Shown one piece after another: positions 32,416 through 42,583 of a stretch of DNA of 64,000 nucleotides. The position numbers and the translations under genes were made by a program. The stretch is from Acidimicrobiales bacterium (GTDB lineage Bacteria; Actinomycetota; Acidimicrobiia; Acidimicrobiales; AC-14), in contig JAODBK010000046.1 of the NCBI GenBank assembly GCA_025463925.1, forward strand, positions 1-64,000. The letters are read 5' to 3'. The notes below the pieces were generated by a model. The model saw only the letters and a program-made list of their open reading frames with translations, was not told the DNA's origin and searched no databases. The stretch's first letter is position 1, and every line of letters begins with the position of its first letter.

Positions 32416-33120
32416 CTACCTCGGCAGCCGGTCTCGGGCAGCAGCGATGTCGCGCTCGAGGTCGTCGTCGTCGTCGTGGGCCCAAAAGGCCTGGGCCGCG
32501 TTTGCGAGCAGATCCACACACGCGTCGAGCGTCAGCACGGAGGTGTCGACGACGAGGTGGTAGAGCGATGGGTCGGCCGGGTCCTGGTGGTACAGCTTCC
32601 GCACGGACCGCGATCGCACCGTGTCGGTGTCGGTGAGGTGGGCCCGCGCCGTGTCGAGGTCGACGCCTTCCCAAGCGGCGCCGCGACGCGCCCGTCGTTC
32701 GACGGGTCCGTCCAAGCGAACGTGGAACGCGCCCGGCCGGCGTCCGAGCGCGATCGCCGCGGCCCGACCGAGGATCACCGCGCCGCCGTTCGCGATCAGT
32801 GCTCCAATGCTCGCCTCGAGGTGGTTTCGCACGTGCTCCGGGAGGAGCTCGGGATCACGAGGCACCGGGATGTTCCAGCCGGCGCTCAAGAGCGCGAGTC
32901 CGTCCAGGACCGTGTTTCTCGGCTCCTCGGCCCGCTCGGCCTCGCTGAGCACGTCACCGGCGGACGACGCCATCGGCTTGGATCCGCCGAGCCGATCGGC
33001 GAACGGGAGGCCCAGCCGCGTCGCCAGCAACGGCGCGATCAGGGTGCCACCGGCGCCGTAGGTGGCCGACACTGTCACCACCCGTACCGCTCCGGGCGAC
33101 GATCCCACGTGCTCAGTCAA
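32416..33120 (-). CDS. Cytidylate kinase-like P-loop protein
   Basis: The 234-residue protein has the cytidylate-kinase-like (PF13189-type) opening VSATYGAGGTLIAPLLATRLGLPFADR, a central GGAVILGRAAAIAL and a C-terminal DTSVLTLDACVDLL. Related proteins phosphorylate nucleotides or other small molecules, but the target of this subfamily is unknown. The TTG start overlaps the stop of the exporter gene (TTGA), so the two form one unit. Confidence 0.75.
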   Translation of the reverse strand: MTEHVGSSPGAVRVVTVSATYGAGGTLIAPLLATRLGLPFADRLGGSKPMASSAGDVLSEAERAEEPRNTVLDGLALLSAGWNIPVPRDPELLPEHVRNHLEASIGALIANGGAVILGRAAAIALGRRPGAFHVRLDGPVERRARRGAAWEGVDLDTARAHLTDTDTVRSRSVRKLYHQDPADPSLYHLVVDTSVLTLDACVDLLANAAQAFWAHDDDDDLERDIAAARDRLPR

Positions 33121-34820
33121 GCATCACCACCGAGGAGCGCCGGATCCGGATCGAATGGCTCGAGCGGTTCCAGCTCGTTGACCCCGCGAGCACGCCCTCG
33201 ATCCGGCCGCGACGCGTCACTCGGGATGAGCAGCGACACGCCGGCCCCGAGTGCGATCACCACGGCTGCGAAGACCAGGGCGAACCGGGTCCCACTCGTG
33301 ACTGCCTGCTGGGTCGCCCGTTGCAGGAACGCGGCGTCGGCGCGGCTCGCCGATGGCGGCGGCGAGTAGCCCGAACCCAGCGCGTGCACGCCGGCCAACG
33401 CCTGCGCCTTCACCGAGACCGCCAACGGCGCGGCCCGGATGCGACTGCTGGCGACGCTGATCGAGCGGATCGTGAGCAACGAGCCGATGACCGATACTCC
33501 GAGGGCACTGCCGACCTGCCGAACGGTGGTGTTGGCACCGCTGGCCACGCCGGAGCTCTCCGGAGGGATCTCCGACAGGACCACGTTGGTGAGTTGCGCG
33601 CCCGCGAAGCCGATGCCGCATCCATACAGCGCGAGGCCGGGCAGGAGCGACCATGCCGTGATGTCCAGCGACACCACGCGAAGGATCAGCAGGATCCCGC
33701 CGGCATAGAGGAGGAGGCCCACCCGCACGATGGCGGTCGTCCCGAAGCGGCGGATGAGCAGGCCCGCCAGCTGCGCGCCGACGATGACGAACAGACCGCT
33801 CGGCAACATCCACAGCCCGTTGCGAGCCGCGGTCAGGTGCTTGGCGTCCTGCAGGAAGACGGGAAGGACGAAGCTGAGGCCGAGCTGTCCCATGGCCAGC
33901 ACGAGACCGGTGAGGAGGCCGTAGCGATAGGTCTTGAAGCGCAGGTGGGCGAATTCGAAGAGCGGGGAACGCCCGGCGCGCTCGTTCGCAATCTCGAGGA
34001 ACACGAACCCGGTGAGGATCACCACCGCCCCGGCGAAGATCATCGGAATCAACGAGACCCCTTCGGATGCCGCCCACATCGTGTGGCCGGCGATCGTGAC
34101 GTCCTTGAGCGGCGTCCACCAGCCGTAAACGCCGCCTTGGCTGAGGGCGAACACCAGCAGGAACATCCCGAGCGCGATGAGCAGAGCTCCCGGTACGTCG
34201 ATGCGAGCTCGACGATTCGTCCGCACGCCCGGCTTCATGAAGATCAGCGCACCGATGATGGCGAGGGGTGCCACGATGACGTTGATCCGGAAGGACCAAC
34301 GCCAGGAGTAGTTGGTCGTGAGGAACCCACCGAGGACCGGCCCGCTGGCGGCTGCGACCCCGGCTGATGCCCCCCACGCCGCGAACGCGGTGGCGCGTTC
34401 GCGGCCCCTGAAGGTGCCCGAGAGGATCGCGAGCGTCGCCGGCAACATCAGCGACGCTCCGATGCCCTCGATGATCGCCTCGCCCACGATCAGCTGGCCG
34501 ACCGACTTCGACACCGACGCGATGAGCGAACCGACGCCGAACAACGCGACGCCGACGACCAACACCCGTCGGTGACCGTAGACATCGCCCAGACGCCCAC
34601 CAACGATGAGGAGTGTGGCGAAGGTCAACGCGTAGCCGGTGATGACCCATTCGAGGCTCGGAAGGGTCGTGTGGAGCTCGCGCAGGATCGTGGGTATCGA
34701 CACGTTCAGGACCGTGTTGTCGAGCACGACGATGAACGCCGCCAGGATCGCGATGACGAGCGCGATCCAGCGACCGGGGTCGAGTGCCTCGTGGTCGGTC
34801 TCGGCTGCGGTGGCGGTCAC
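33117..34820 (-). CDS. MFS drug exporter, DHA2 (14-helix) family
   Basis: The 567-residue protein has 14 predicted membrane helices. Motif A (GGRLGDVYGHRRVL) and motif C (SGPVLGGFLTTNYSWRWSFRINV) of DHA2 drug:H+ antiporters are clear. The N-terminal LDNTVLNVSIPTI is motif D1. It probably exports a toxic compound. GTG 34820 faces the ATG of the divergent sulfotransferase-like gene only 15 bases away, so promoters overlap the coding ends. Confidence 0.85.
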   Translation of the reverse strand: MTATAAETDHEALDPGRWIALVIAILAAFIVVLDNTVLNVSIPTILRELHTTLPSLEWVITGYALTFATLLIVGGRLGDVYGHRRVLVVGVALFGVGSLIASVSKSVGQLIVGEAIIEGIGASLMLPATLAILSGTFRGRERATAFAAWGASAGVAAASGPVLGGFLTTNYSWRWSFRINVIVAPLAIIGALIFMKPGVRTNRRARIDVPGALLIALGMFLLVFALSQGGVYGWWTPLKDVTIAGHTMWAASEGVSLIPMIFAGAVVILTGFVFLEIANERAGRSPLFEFAHLRFKTYRYGLLTGLVLAMGQLGLSFVLPVFLQDAKHLTAARNGLWMLPSGLFVIVGAQLAGLLIRRFGTTAIVRVGLLLYAGGILLILRVVSLDITAWSLLPGLALYGCGIGFAGAQLTNVVLSEIPPESSGVASGANTTVRQVGSALGVSVIGSLLTIRSISVASSRIRAAPLAVSVKAQALAGVHALGSGYSPPPSASRADAAFLQRATQQAVTSGTRFALVFAAVVIALGAGVSLLIPSDASRPDRGRARGVNELEPLEPFDPDPALLGGDA

Positions 34821-34835
34821 AGACAGTTCTCAGCC

Positions 34836-36296
34836 ATGACGAGCACGATCCCTGTCGTGGACCGCGAACCGGTGTTGACGCGGCGGCAGTTCCTCGTGGC
34901 AGGTGGCCTGACTGCGGGTGCCCTGATGCTTCCGGGGTGCGTCGGCGCGTCGACGCCGGCGCCCACGACGAGCGCGTTCCGGTCGCGTCCTGACCTTCGA
35001 CCCCCCAAGCTCAGCGTCACGACGCGCCATGCATCCATCGGGCTCGGCCATCTGTTCTTCACGGTCGGTGGGCCGCTGATGATGGACAACGATGGCGGCC
35101 TTCTCTGGTACCACCCGCTCAGCGGTCCGCACGCGACCACGTTCCGCCCGCAGCGTTACCGCGGGGCACCGGTGCTCGCCTGGTGGGAGGGCGAAGTCGA
35201 CAAGGCCGGCTACGGAAGAGGCGAATATGTCATCGTCGATTCCTCGTACCGGGAGATTACGCGGGTCCGCGCCGGCAACGGCTACCAGGGGGACCTGCAC
35301 GAGTTCGTGATCACCCCGCGCGACACCGCGCTATTCACCGTCTACCAGCCCGGCACTGCCGACTTGTCCACGGTTGGCGGGCCGGCTGAGGCGACCATCC
35401 TCGACGGCATCGTGCAAGAGGTGGACATCGCGACAGGAGCGGTGCTCTTCGAGTGGCGAGCCAAGGATCACGTGGGCTTCGACGAATCGCACGCGGTCAT
35501 GCCGACAGGCAGTGGGCAGCTCTTCGACTTCTTCCACATCAACTCCATCTACTCCGAGGCCAACGGTGATCTTGTCGTATCGGCCCGCAACACGTGGGCG
35601 GTCTACAAGATCAGCCGGCAGAGCGGTGAGGTCGTCTGGCGACTCGGTGGCAAGAAGAACGACTTCTCGTCGAAGGTGGAAACCGCGTTCGAATGGCAGC
35701 ACGACGCCCGCCGCCATCATGACGGCACGATCACCCTGTTCGACAACGGTGCGACCCCGCAGGTCGAGCTTCAGTCGCGGGGACTGGTGATGGCAATCGA
35801 TGAGGGAGCGCGGTCGCTCACGCTGCAGCGGGAACTTCTTCACGCCCGGGTGCTCGCGAGCAGCCAGGGCAGCGTCCAAAGGCTTCCAGGAGGCAATTTC
35901 CTCGTGGGTTGGGGTGATCAGCCCTACGTGTCCGAGTTCGACGGCGAGGGTCGACTCGTATTCGATGCCCGCTTTCCCACCGGGTTTCAGTCGTATCGAA
36001 GCTTTCGCCTTTCCTGGGTCGGGCGTCCGAGCGAGCCACCCGCCATCGCGGTCGATGAGATCGGGTTGGGTCGGCTGACGATGCACGTCAGCTGGAACGG
36101 CGCGACTGAGGTCGCCCGCTGGGATGTGCTGGCCGGCCGCCGGAAGGATTCGCTCGAACGCATCGCCTCGGCACCCCGGTCCGGCTTCGAGACGAAGATC
36201 AGTGCGATCACGACCGATCGCTACGTCGCGGCGCGAGCCCACGACGCGAGCGGCGCGGTGTTGGGCACGTCGGCGGTGCGGACGGTCGCCTCTTGA
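34836..36296 (+). CDS. Arylsulfotransferase (ASST)-like exported lipoprotein
   Basis: The 486-residue protein has a Tat-like signal TRRQFLVAGG ending in a lipobox (LMLPGC), so it is probably a folded, exported lipoprotein. The body has the ASST-type beta-propeller pattern: GLLWYHPL, HEFVITPRDTALFTVYQP, FFHINSIYSEANGDLVVSAR, GEVVWRLGGKKNDF and FEWQHDARRHHDGTITLFDNG. The His residues in LHEF, FHIN and QHDARRHHDG match the catalytic positions of this family, which transfers sulfate between phenols. The frame is open upstream, but the signal peptide fixes the start. It is divergent from the exporter. Confidence 0.8.
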   Translation: MTSTIPVVDREPVLTRRQFLVAGGLTAGALMLPGCVGASTPAPTTSAFRSRPDLRPPKLSVTTRHASIGLGHLFFTVGGPLMMDNDGGLLWYHPLSGPHATTFRPQRYRGAPVLAWWEGEVDKAGYGRGEYVIVDSSYREITRVRAGNGYQGDLHEFVITPRDTALFTVYQPGTADLSTVGGPAEATILDGIVQEVDIATGAVLFEWRAKDHVGFDESHAVMPTGSGQLFDFFHINSIYSEANGDLVVSARNTWAVYKISRQSGEVVWRLGGKKNDFSSKVETAFEWQHDARRHHDGTITLFDNGATPQVELQSRGLVMAIDEGARSLTLQRELLHARVLASSQGSVQRLPGGNFLVGWGDQPYVSEFDGEGRLVFDARFPTGFQSYRSFRLSWVGRPSEPPAIAVDEIGLGRLTMHVSWNGATEVARWDVLAGRRKDSLERIASAPRSGFETKISAITTDRYVAARAHDASGAVLGTSAVRTVAS

Positions 36297-36336
36297 ACGA
36301 TCAGCTCGGTCTATGGTGCCGCACCATCCAGTTCGT

Positions 36337-36339
<3 letters not shown>
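36294..36339. terminator. Nested inverted repeats between convergent genes
   Basis: TGAACGA (36294-36300) pairs with TCGTTCA (36333-36339), and inside it ATGGTG (36313-36318) pairs with CACCAT (36322-36327). The element spans the gap between the stop of the sulfotransferase-like gene and the end of leuA. Confidence 0.45.
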
Positions 36340-38103
<1,764 letters not shown>

Positions 38104-38139
38104 CTAGGTGAGAAGGAGGAGTCCCAGGTCAGAACGCAT
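38104..38139 (-). CDS. leuL: Leucine leader peptide of the leuA attenuator
   Basis: This 11-residue reading frame encodes MRSDLGLLLLT, with five Leu codons (CTG, then CTC CTC CTT CTC) just before the stop. It lies 94 bases upstream of the leuA ATG and just ahead of the terminator hairpin. Ribosome stalling at Leu codons when leucyl-tRNA is scarce would prevent terminator formation. It is too short for routine gene calling. GTG 38142, directly upstream, is an alternative start. Confidence 0.85.
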   Translation of the reverse strand: MRSDLGLLLLT

Positions 38140-38392
38140 CACCGCGATCTTGACACGCCGCCACGATCGGCACAACCGAGATCGGGCATTCGGTTCGCGT
38201 GTCGGGTGCCGCCGGTCGACACCGCGTCGCGGGCGCTGGTGCCGAGCGGACCGCGGTTGCCCGCCGGCATCGATACCGGTTTCCGCCTCACCACGCCCGA
38301 CGCCCGCGCCGCCTCACGCCGGCGTGCTCCGACGTTTGAATGACTCGTTTGAAGGCATTCTGGACGAGACTGCGAGTTTCGGGGAGGAGAAC
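38140..38392. other. Divergent intergenic region between leuL and the DUF1801 gene
   Basis: This 253-base stretch presumably carries the leuA promoter on the minus strand and the DUF1801 promoter on the plus strand. I see no convincing coding sequence in it. Confidence 0.5.
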
Positions 38393-38824
38393 ATGAAGGA
38401 GTCCGATTCCAACGAGGGCCCGTCGGCATCTGAGCAGATCGACAAGAGGATCGCCGAGCTCGGAGACTGGCGCGGGGCGACCTTGAGCAGGATGCGCACG
38501 CTCATCAGGGAGGCAGTTCCGCACGTCGTCGAGGACGTGAAGTGGGTGAAGAAGACGAGCCCGGGCACTCCCACGTGGTCGCACGACGGAATCATCTGCA
38601 CTGGCGAGACGTACAAGTCCGTCGTGAAGCTCACGTTCGCCAAAGGGGCTTCGTTGAACGACCCGGCCAAGCTCTTCAACTCGAGCCTCGAGGGGAACAC
38701 CCGGCGCGCCATCGACATCCATGAGGGGGAGAAGGTCGACGCGGGCGCGTTCAAGGCGCTCATCCGTGCCGCGGTCGCCCTCAATGCATCTGCCGGAAAG
38801 GCACGGCCACGGCGAGCGAAGTGA
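38393..38824 (+). CDS. DUF1801-domain protein
   Basis: This 143-residue protein matches DUF1801 (YdhG-like): IDKRIAELGDWRGATLSRMRTLIREAVPHVVEDVKWVKKTSPGTPTWSHDGIICT, followed by KLTFAKGASLNDPAKLFN. The function of the family is unknown. ATG 38393 has the strong ribosome-binding site GGGGAGGAGA. The open frame upstream to 38108 is not protein-like. Confidence 0.85.
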   Translation: MKESDSNEGPSASEQIDKRIAELGDWRGATLSRMRTLIREAVPHVVEDVKWVKKTSPGTPTWSHDGIICTGETYKSVVKLTFAKGASLNDPAKLFNSSLEGNTRRAIDIHEGEKVDAGAFKALIRAAVALNASAGKARPRRAK

Positions 38825-38994
38825 GCCAGGGGATTCCGCTCCACGCGCGCCGAGCAGCGGCGGTGGGTGTTCGGGAAGCCCACTACGGTCGCGCCGGCTG
38901 CAAAGAACGAGCTTCTGGACGCTCGCAAGGGTTTGGCGTTCGCTCACCCGATCGAGTGAAGGCCGCCGGCCCGCTCGACCGGAATTGCGTCGCG

Positions 38995-39561
38995 GTGACT
39001 CTTCTCTTGCATCACCTCGACGATCGCGACGTCCGGCAAACGATGGTCAGGCAGTGGTCCGAGGAGCACGAGCACATGTGCTCGACGTTTCCGCCTGATG
39101 CGCGGGCCTACGGCAAGCTCTTCACTCCGGCGGGGTGGAACGCGCTGGCCGATGTGATGCCTGCCGCGTTGGCCGATCATGACGATGACTGGCTGCAACG
39201 ATCATTGGACGTTCCCGGGTACTGGGTCGACATGTACACCCGTCGTTCGAGGTCCGGGGACACGCAATTCGCCAACAACAAGGCGGATGCGATTCGACGA
39301 TTCGGGATCGGCGAGTTCAACACCGCGTACGTCCGGGCGCTGGCGACCGTCGGCTTGAGTCGCGGGCTCACCGAGGGCACAGTTTACCGGGCCGGCACCG
39401 CTGCGGAGCCCCGCCAACGCTGCTCCGAGCTCGAGGGTCAGCCAGTCTCGCTGCAGTGCCTGATCGATGACCATCGCTGCTACTTCCCACAACCGAGAGA
39501 ACCGGTGGCAGTGCCGATCCCATTCGGGCCAAACTGCCATCACAGCGTGACGCTCCGCTGA
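38995..39561 (+). CDS. Hypothetical protein
   Basis: The 188-residue protein starts at GTG 38995. It has ordinary soluble-protein composition: VTLLLHHLDDRDVRQTMVRQW, then GKLFTPAGWNALADVMP, DVPGYWVDMYTRRSRSGDTQF and FNTAYVRALATVGLSRGL. The frame is open from 38821, but that part is Arg/Ser-rich and looks non-coding. No family is recognised. Its position directly after the DUF1801 gene suggests cotranscription. Confidence 0.55.
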   Translation: MTLLLHHLDDRDVRQTMVRQWSEEHEHMCSTFPPDARAYGKLFTPAGWNALADVMPAALADHDDDWLQRSLDVPGYWVDMYTRRSRSGDTQFANNKADAIRRFGIGEFNTAYVRALATVGLSRGLTEGTVYRAGTAAEPRQRCSELEGQPVSLQCLIDDHRCYFPQPREPVAVPIPFGPNCHHSVTLR

Positions 39562-39585
39562 CGCACGTCGAGGACTGCCGCGGTG

Positions 39586-39810
39586 CTACTCGGGCGTGGG
39601 TTTGAGTCCCTGAACGAGAACCGCGGGGTCGACGCCGAGCGCTTCTGCGATTCGCAGGGGGTTGACCAGCGAGAGGTTGTGTTGGCCGCGATCGACGGAG
39701 CCGATGTACGTCCGATGGAGCCCGCTGATGGCCGCGAGGTCCTTCTGGGTCAGCCCGAGCTCGTGCCGTCGAGCCCGGACGCGCTCACCGAACACCCTGA
39801 GGGGCGACAT
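39586..39810 (-). CDS. XRE-family helix-turn-helix regulator
   Basis: This 74-residue protein consists almost wholly of an XRE/Cro-C1 helix-turn-helix (FGERVRARRHELGLTQKDLA, then ISGLHRTYIGSVDRG). It is a minimal DNA-binding protein. ATG 39810 has AGGA upstream; ATG 39846 is an alternative adding 12 residues. A palindrome just upstream of the gene may be its own operator. Confidence 0.82.
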   Translation of the reverse strand: MSPLRVFGERVRARRHELGLTQKDLAAISGLHRTYIGSVDRGQHNLSLVNPLRIAEALGVDPAVLVQGLKPTPE

Positions 39811-39857
39811 GCCATTCCTGGCGCCTGAGCCTGCGACTGAGTTCATGACAACGGCAT

Positions 39858-39877
39858 ACTATCGGTAGACCGACTAT
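39858..39877. promoter_or_regulatory. Possible operator of the XRE regulator
   Basis: ACTAT-CGGT-AG-ACCG-ACTAT combines a CGGT/ACCG palindrome with flanking direct repeats of ACTAT, 48 bases upstream of the 39810 start and 12 bases upstream of the alternative start at 39846. Autoregulation is inferred from position only. Confidence 0.4.
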
Positions 39878-39989
39878 TCGTCGCAACCTCTGACTCGACC
39901 GTGCCGCTGACCGGAACAATGCCGGATTGCCCGAGGCCTGACCGGTAGTGGCGCGGACATGGCCTCGGCTCGGGCGGCCCGAGCCGATG

Positions 39990-40322
39990 TCATCTTGCCG
40001 GCTGGACGAGGTCGGAGGCCTCAGGTCGCGGCCGAGCCGGTCCGACCGGGCCGACGCCGGCCCACCATCCGTTCCGAGCACCTCGTCGAAGGGCCTCGTC
40101 CAGATAGGTCAAGGCGTCGAGCGCGCTCGAGTCCTCGGGGCGCTCGCTGAGGAGGACCCGCCAGCGGGCCCGGGCCGCATCGAGCGGAGCCCGGCGCCGG
40201 GCCGCGAGGCCGATGAGCTCGGCGCCCCCCTCGTCGACCGAGGCCCGGCCGGTGGCGAGCGTCAGGGCATGGAGGAACACGAGACTGCCGGGATCGCGGC
40301 GGTCGTGATCGGGCGCGGTCAC
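39990..40322 (-). CDS. Hypothetical protein
   Basis: The 110-residue protein has an alpha-helical, Ala/Arg-rich sequence: GSLVFLHALTLATGRASVDEGGAELIGLAARRRAPLDAARARWR, then SSALDALTYLDEAL. GTG 40322 is the likely start. No family is recognised. It is divergent from the LuxR-type regulator. Open frames are common in such GC-rich DNA, so I hold it with moderate confidence. Confidence 0.5.
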   Translation of the reverse strand: MTAPDHDRRDPGSLVFLHALTLATGRASVDEGGAELIGLAARRRAPLDAARARWRVLLSERPEDSSALDALTYLDEALRRGARNGWWAGVGPVGPARPRPEASDLVQPAR

Positions 40323-40474
40323 ACGAGAACGTTGGTCGCAACGGGCATCCGTTCCTTCCGCCAGTTGGGGGAGGAAGGCGGCACCGCCAGCGCGTGGTTC
40401 TCACACCGCGGCGACGAGTTCCTGAACCGATCGGGGGATGTGCCCGAGACGCGCGATCGCCTATCGATGGACCT

Positions 40475-41116
40475 GTGGCAGACGATGAGTATCACGAGAC
40501 CGTGGTTGTGGTCGACACCGAGCCCGTTGCGCGTGAAGGCGTGATGCGGGTTCTGACCATGGGCGGGTGCCGGGTGCTCGGCGAGGCCGCGACCGGTCGG
40601 AATGCCGTTGACCTGGTGCGCGCGGTGGCCCCCGATGTCGTCGTCGCCGAGGTTCCGCTGCCGGATCTCGGCACGCCGGAGTTCTGCCGCGCGGTCACCG
40701 AGACGCGCGCCGAGACCGGCATCGTCGTCTTCAGCGGCCGGCACGAGCGACTCCTCGACGCGTTCGCGGCCGGCGCCCGCGCCGTCGTCACGAAGCGGGC
40801 GTACGGCGGCGTGTTCGTCGACGCCGTCCGGGCCGCGGCCGCCGGCGCGACGTTCATCGATCCGGCGTTGGCGACGGCGGCGTGGTTGGCGGCCCCGCCG
40901 GGAAGCCGGAAGGCCATCAGCCCGGCTGGGCTCACGGTCCAGGAGTTGCGAGTGCTCGCCTTGTTGCCGAAGGGGCTGACGAACGAGCAGATCGCGGTGC
41001 AGTTGCACGTGAGCCGCGACACCGTCAAGACGCACGTGGCCAACGCCCAGCGCAAGCTCAGGGTGCAGAGCCGCACCGAGGCGGCGGTGGCCGCACTCCA
41101 GCTCGGGCTCGGATGA
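40475..41116 (+). CDS. NarL/LuxR-type regulator with an atypical receiver domain
   Basis: The protein has 213 residues. The receiver-like N-terminal half opens with VVVVDTEPVAREGVMRVL, but the phosphorylation strand reads PDVVVAEVPLPD, with Glu in place of the phosphoacceptor Asp (family LDV). The C-terminal LuxR helix-turn-helix is normal (LTVQELRVLALLPKGLTNEQIA ... RDTVKTHVANAQRKL). It may therefore act independently of phosphorylation, because Glu can mimic the active state. No kinase gene adjoins it. GTG 40475 is chosen at the start of receiver homology. Confidence 0.82.
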   Translation: MADDEYHETVVVVDTEPVAREGVMRVLTMGGCRVLGEAATGRNAVDLVRAVAPDVVVAEVPLPDLGTPEFCRAVTETRAETGIVVFSGRHERLLDAFAAGARAVVTKRAYGGVFVDAVRAAAAGATFIDPALATAAWLAAPPGSRKAISPAGLTVQELRVLALLPKGLTNEQIAVQLHVSRDTVKTHVANAQRKLRVQSRTEAAVAALQLGLG

Positions 41117-41130
41117 CCGTTTCGGTCGTC
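41112..41130. terminator. Hairpin between convergent genes
   Basis: GATGACCG (41112-41119) pairs with CGGTCGTC (41123-41130, one G-T pair) around TTT. It contains the stop codon of the regulator gene and the gap to the convergent gene. Confidence 0.55.
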
Positions 41131-41731
41131 ACTTGATGGGGGCCGCGAAGGGGGAGGTGAGGCCCCATCGCCTGAGCGTGGTCTCAACGAGCGCTTCGGC
41201 CTGGTCCCACAAGGCATCGGCCGCTTGGGCGACTGGCGTGGCGCTCGTCATTGCGGATTTGACGCGGTCTGCCGGCTGTTTCGCGGCGTCCGAGAAGGCA
41301 TCGATGGCGCGCTCGTACTGGTGAAGCGCTTCGTCGAAGCGCCGAGCCGCGGGGCGCAATGCCTTCGGTGCGCGCAGGTGCGCGAACGCCCGCCGCACGT
41401 GCTCTATCTCTTGGTGCCACCTCTGCGCCTCGCTCACGAACTGCACCACGCTGACCTTCGACGCGTAGAGGTCGGCCAAGCGTGGCTTGATCCCTTCCAC
41501 GACGATGCGCCCGCCATCCTTCGCCAATGTGGCAGCTGCGTTGGCGTAGGTGGCGAACGCAGCGCGCTGGTCGGACCGTGGCGCAGAACTCGCGACGACG
41601 GTGAGAGCCACCGCCAACGCCAAGGGCGCGAGGGCGATCGCGGGAATCACGAGCGGCCACCGGCTCCGCCGGGAGGCCCAGCCGGCTCGGTGGCGCCTGC
41701 GAACCGGCCTGGGGTGTGCGAACGATCGCAA
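41129..41731 (-). CDS. Hypothetical membrane-anchored protein at the end of the liv operon
   Basis: The 200-residue protein has an Arg-rich N-terminus, one membrane helix (LVIPAIALAPLALAVALTVVAS) and an alpha-helical extracytoplasmic part (FATYANAAATLAKDGGRIVVEGIKPRLADLYASKVSV). The latter resembles a coiled-coil sensor-like domain. The TTG start directly follows the stop of livF (TAATTG), so it is cotranscribed with the importer. No family is recognised. Confidence 0.7.
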   Translation of the reverse strand: MRSFAHPRPVRRRHRAGWASRRSRWPLVIPAIALAPLALAVALTVVASSAPRSDQRAAFATYANAAATLAKDGGRIVVEGIKPRLADLYASKVSVVQFVSEAQRWHQEIEHVRRAFAHLRAPKALRPAARRFDEALHQYERAIDAFSDAAKQPADRVKSAMTSATPVAQAADALWDQAEALVETTLRRWGLTSPFAAPIK

Positions 41732-42583
41732 TTAGGTGCGGTTCGATGTGCGTTTGGGTGCCCGACGACTGGGGCGACGGGGAGGCTCGTCCGGCTTCGG
41801 TGCCTGCTCACCAAGGTAGGTCGCAATCAGTTGCGGGTCGGCCAGGAGATCCCTGCTGGGGCCCGCAAGAACCACCTCACCCTTGGCGAGCACGGCGGCC
41901 CGGTCGGTGTTCGCGAGGGCCATGTGAACGAACTGCTCGACGATGAGCACGGCGGTGCCAGCTCGATTGATCTCGGCCAGGATGTCGAACAGTTGGCTGA
42001 CGATCTTGGGAGCCAAACCCAGCGAGAGTTCGTCGACGATCAGCAGCCTCGGGTTCGACATGAGGGCCCGAGCCACGCCCAGCATCTGTTGCTCGCCTCC
42101 CGACAGCGTCCCAGCCGCCTGGTGGGCCCGCTCGCGCAGAATTGGGAAATGGTCCATCACCTGATCGCGCTGGGACTTGTAGGCCCGGCCGGCGCGCCGC
42201 TGGGACCAGAAACCGGCGCGCAGGTTCTCTTCGACCGAGAGCCCGAAGAAGAGTTCCCGGCCCTCGGGGAGATGAGCGATGCCCCGTTGCACGACCTTGT
42301 TCGCTGCCATGCCGCCGATCGGCTCGCCGTCGAACGTGATCCGTCCCCGAGTAGGGGCGAGCAGGCCGGAGATCGCGCGGAGAGTCGTGGTCTTGCCCGC
42401 ACCGTTGGCGCCGACGAGAGCAACCCGTTCGCCGGAACCGATCGTGAGGCTGACCGCGCGCAGGGCTTGGATGGGTCCGTAGTGCACATCGATGGCGTCG
42501 ACTGTCAACAGTGCAGCAGCCGAATCATTGCCGTCGGTGATGACATCGTGACTGCTCTCGGTTGTGACTACAGAGGGGCTCAC
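41732..42583 (-). CDS. livF: Branched-chain amino-acid-type ABC transporter ATPase, LivF
   Basis: The 283-residue NBD has Walker A GANGAGKT, Q-loop (AHLPEGRELF, typical of LivF), signature LSGGEQQMLGVARAL and Walker B LLIVDELSLGLAP. The substitution ELS after the Walker B Asp is normal for LivF. GTG 42583 overlaps the stop of the fused LivMG gene. It pairs with the NBD of that fusion. A 25-residue basic tail ends the protein. Confidence 0.9.
   Translation of the reverse strand: MSPSVVTTESSHDVITDGNDSAAALLTVDAIDVHYGPIQALRAVSLTIGSGERVALVGANGAGKTTTLRAISGLLAPTRGRITFDGEPIGGMAANKVVQRGIAHLPEGRELFFGLSVEENLRAGFWSQRRAGRAYKSQRDQVMDHFPILRERAHQAAGTLSGGEQQMLGVARALMSNPRLLIVDELSLGLAPKIVSQLFDILAEINRAGTAVLIVEQFVHMALANTDRAAVLAKGEVVLAGPSRDLLADPQLIATYLGEQAPKPDEPPRRPSRRAPKRTSNRT

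Noticed and set aside
33321-34367. 348-residue plus-strand frame inside the exporter gene
   Set aside because: Its composition is Arg/Glu-rich and without domains; the minus strand encodes a clear 14-helix transporter.
38825-38994. Extension of the 38995 hypothetical gene to 38821
   Set aside because: The first 58 residues are Arg/Ser-rich and unlike the rest. A short peptide ending in AFAHPIE in another frame looks equally protein-like, so I leave this stretch unassigned.
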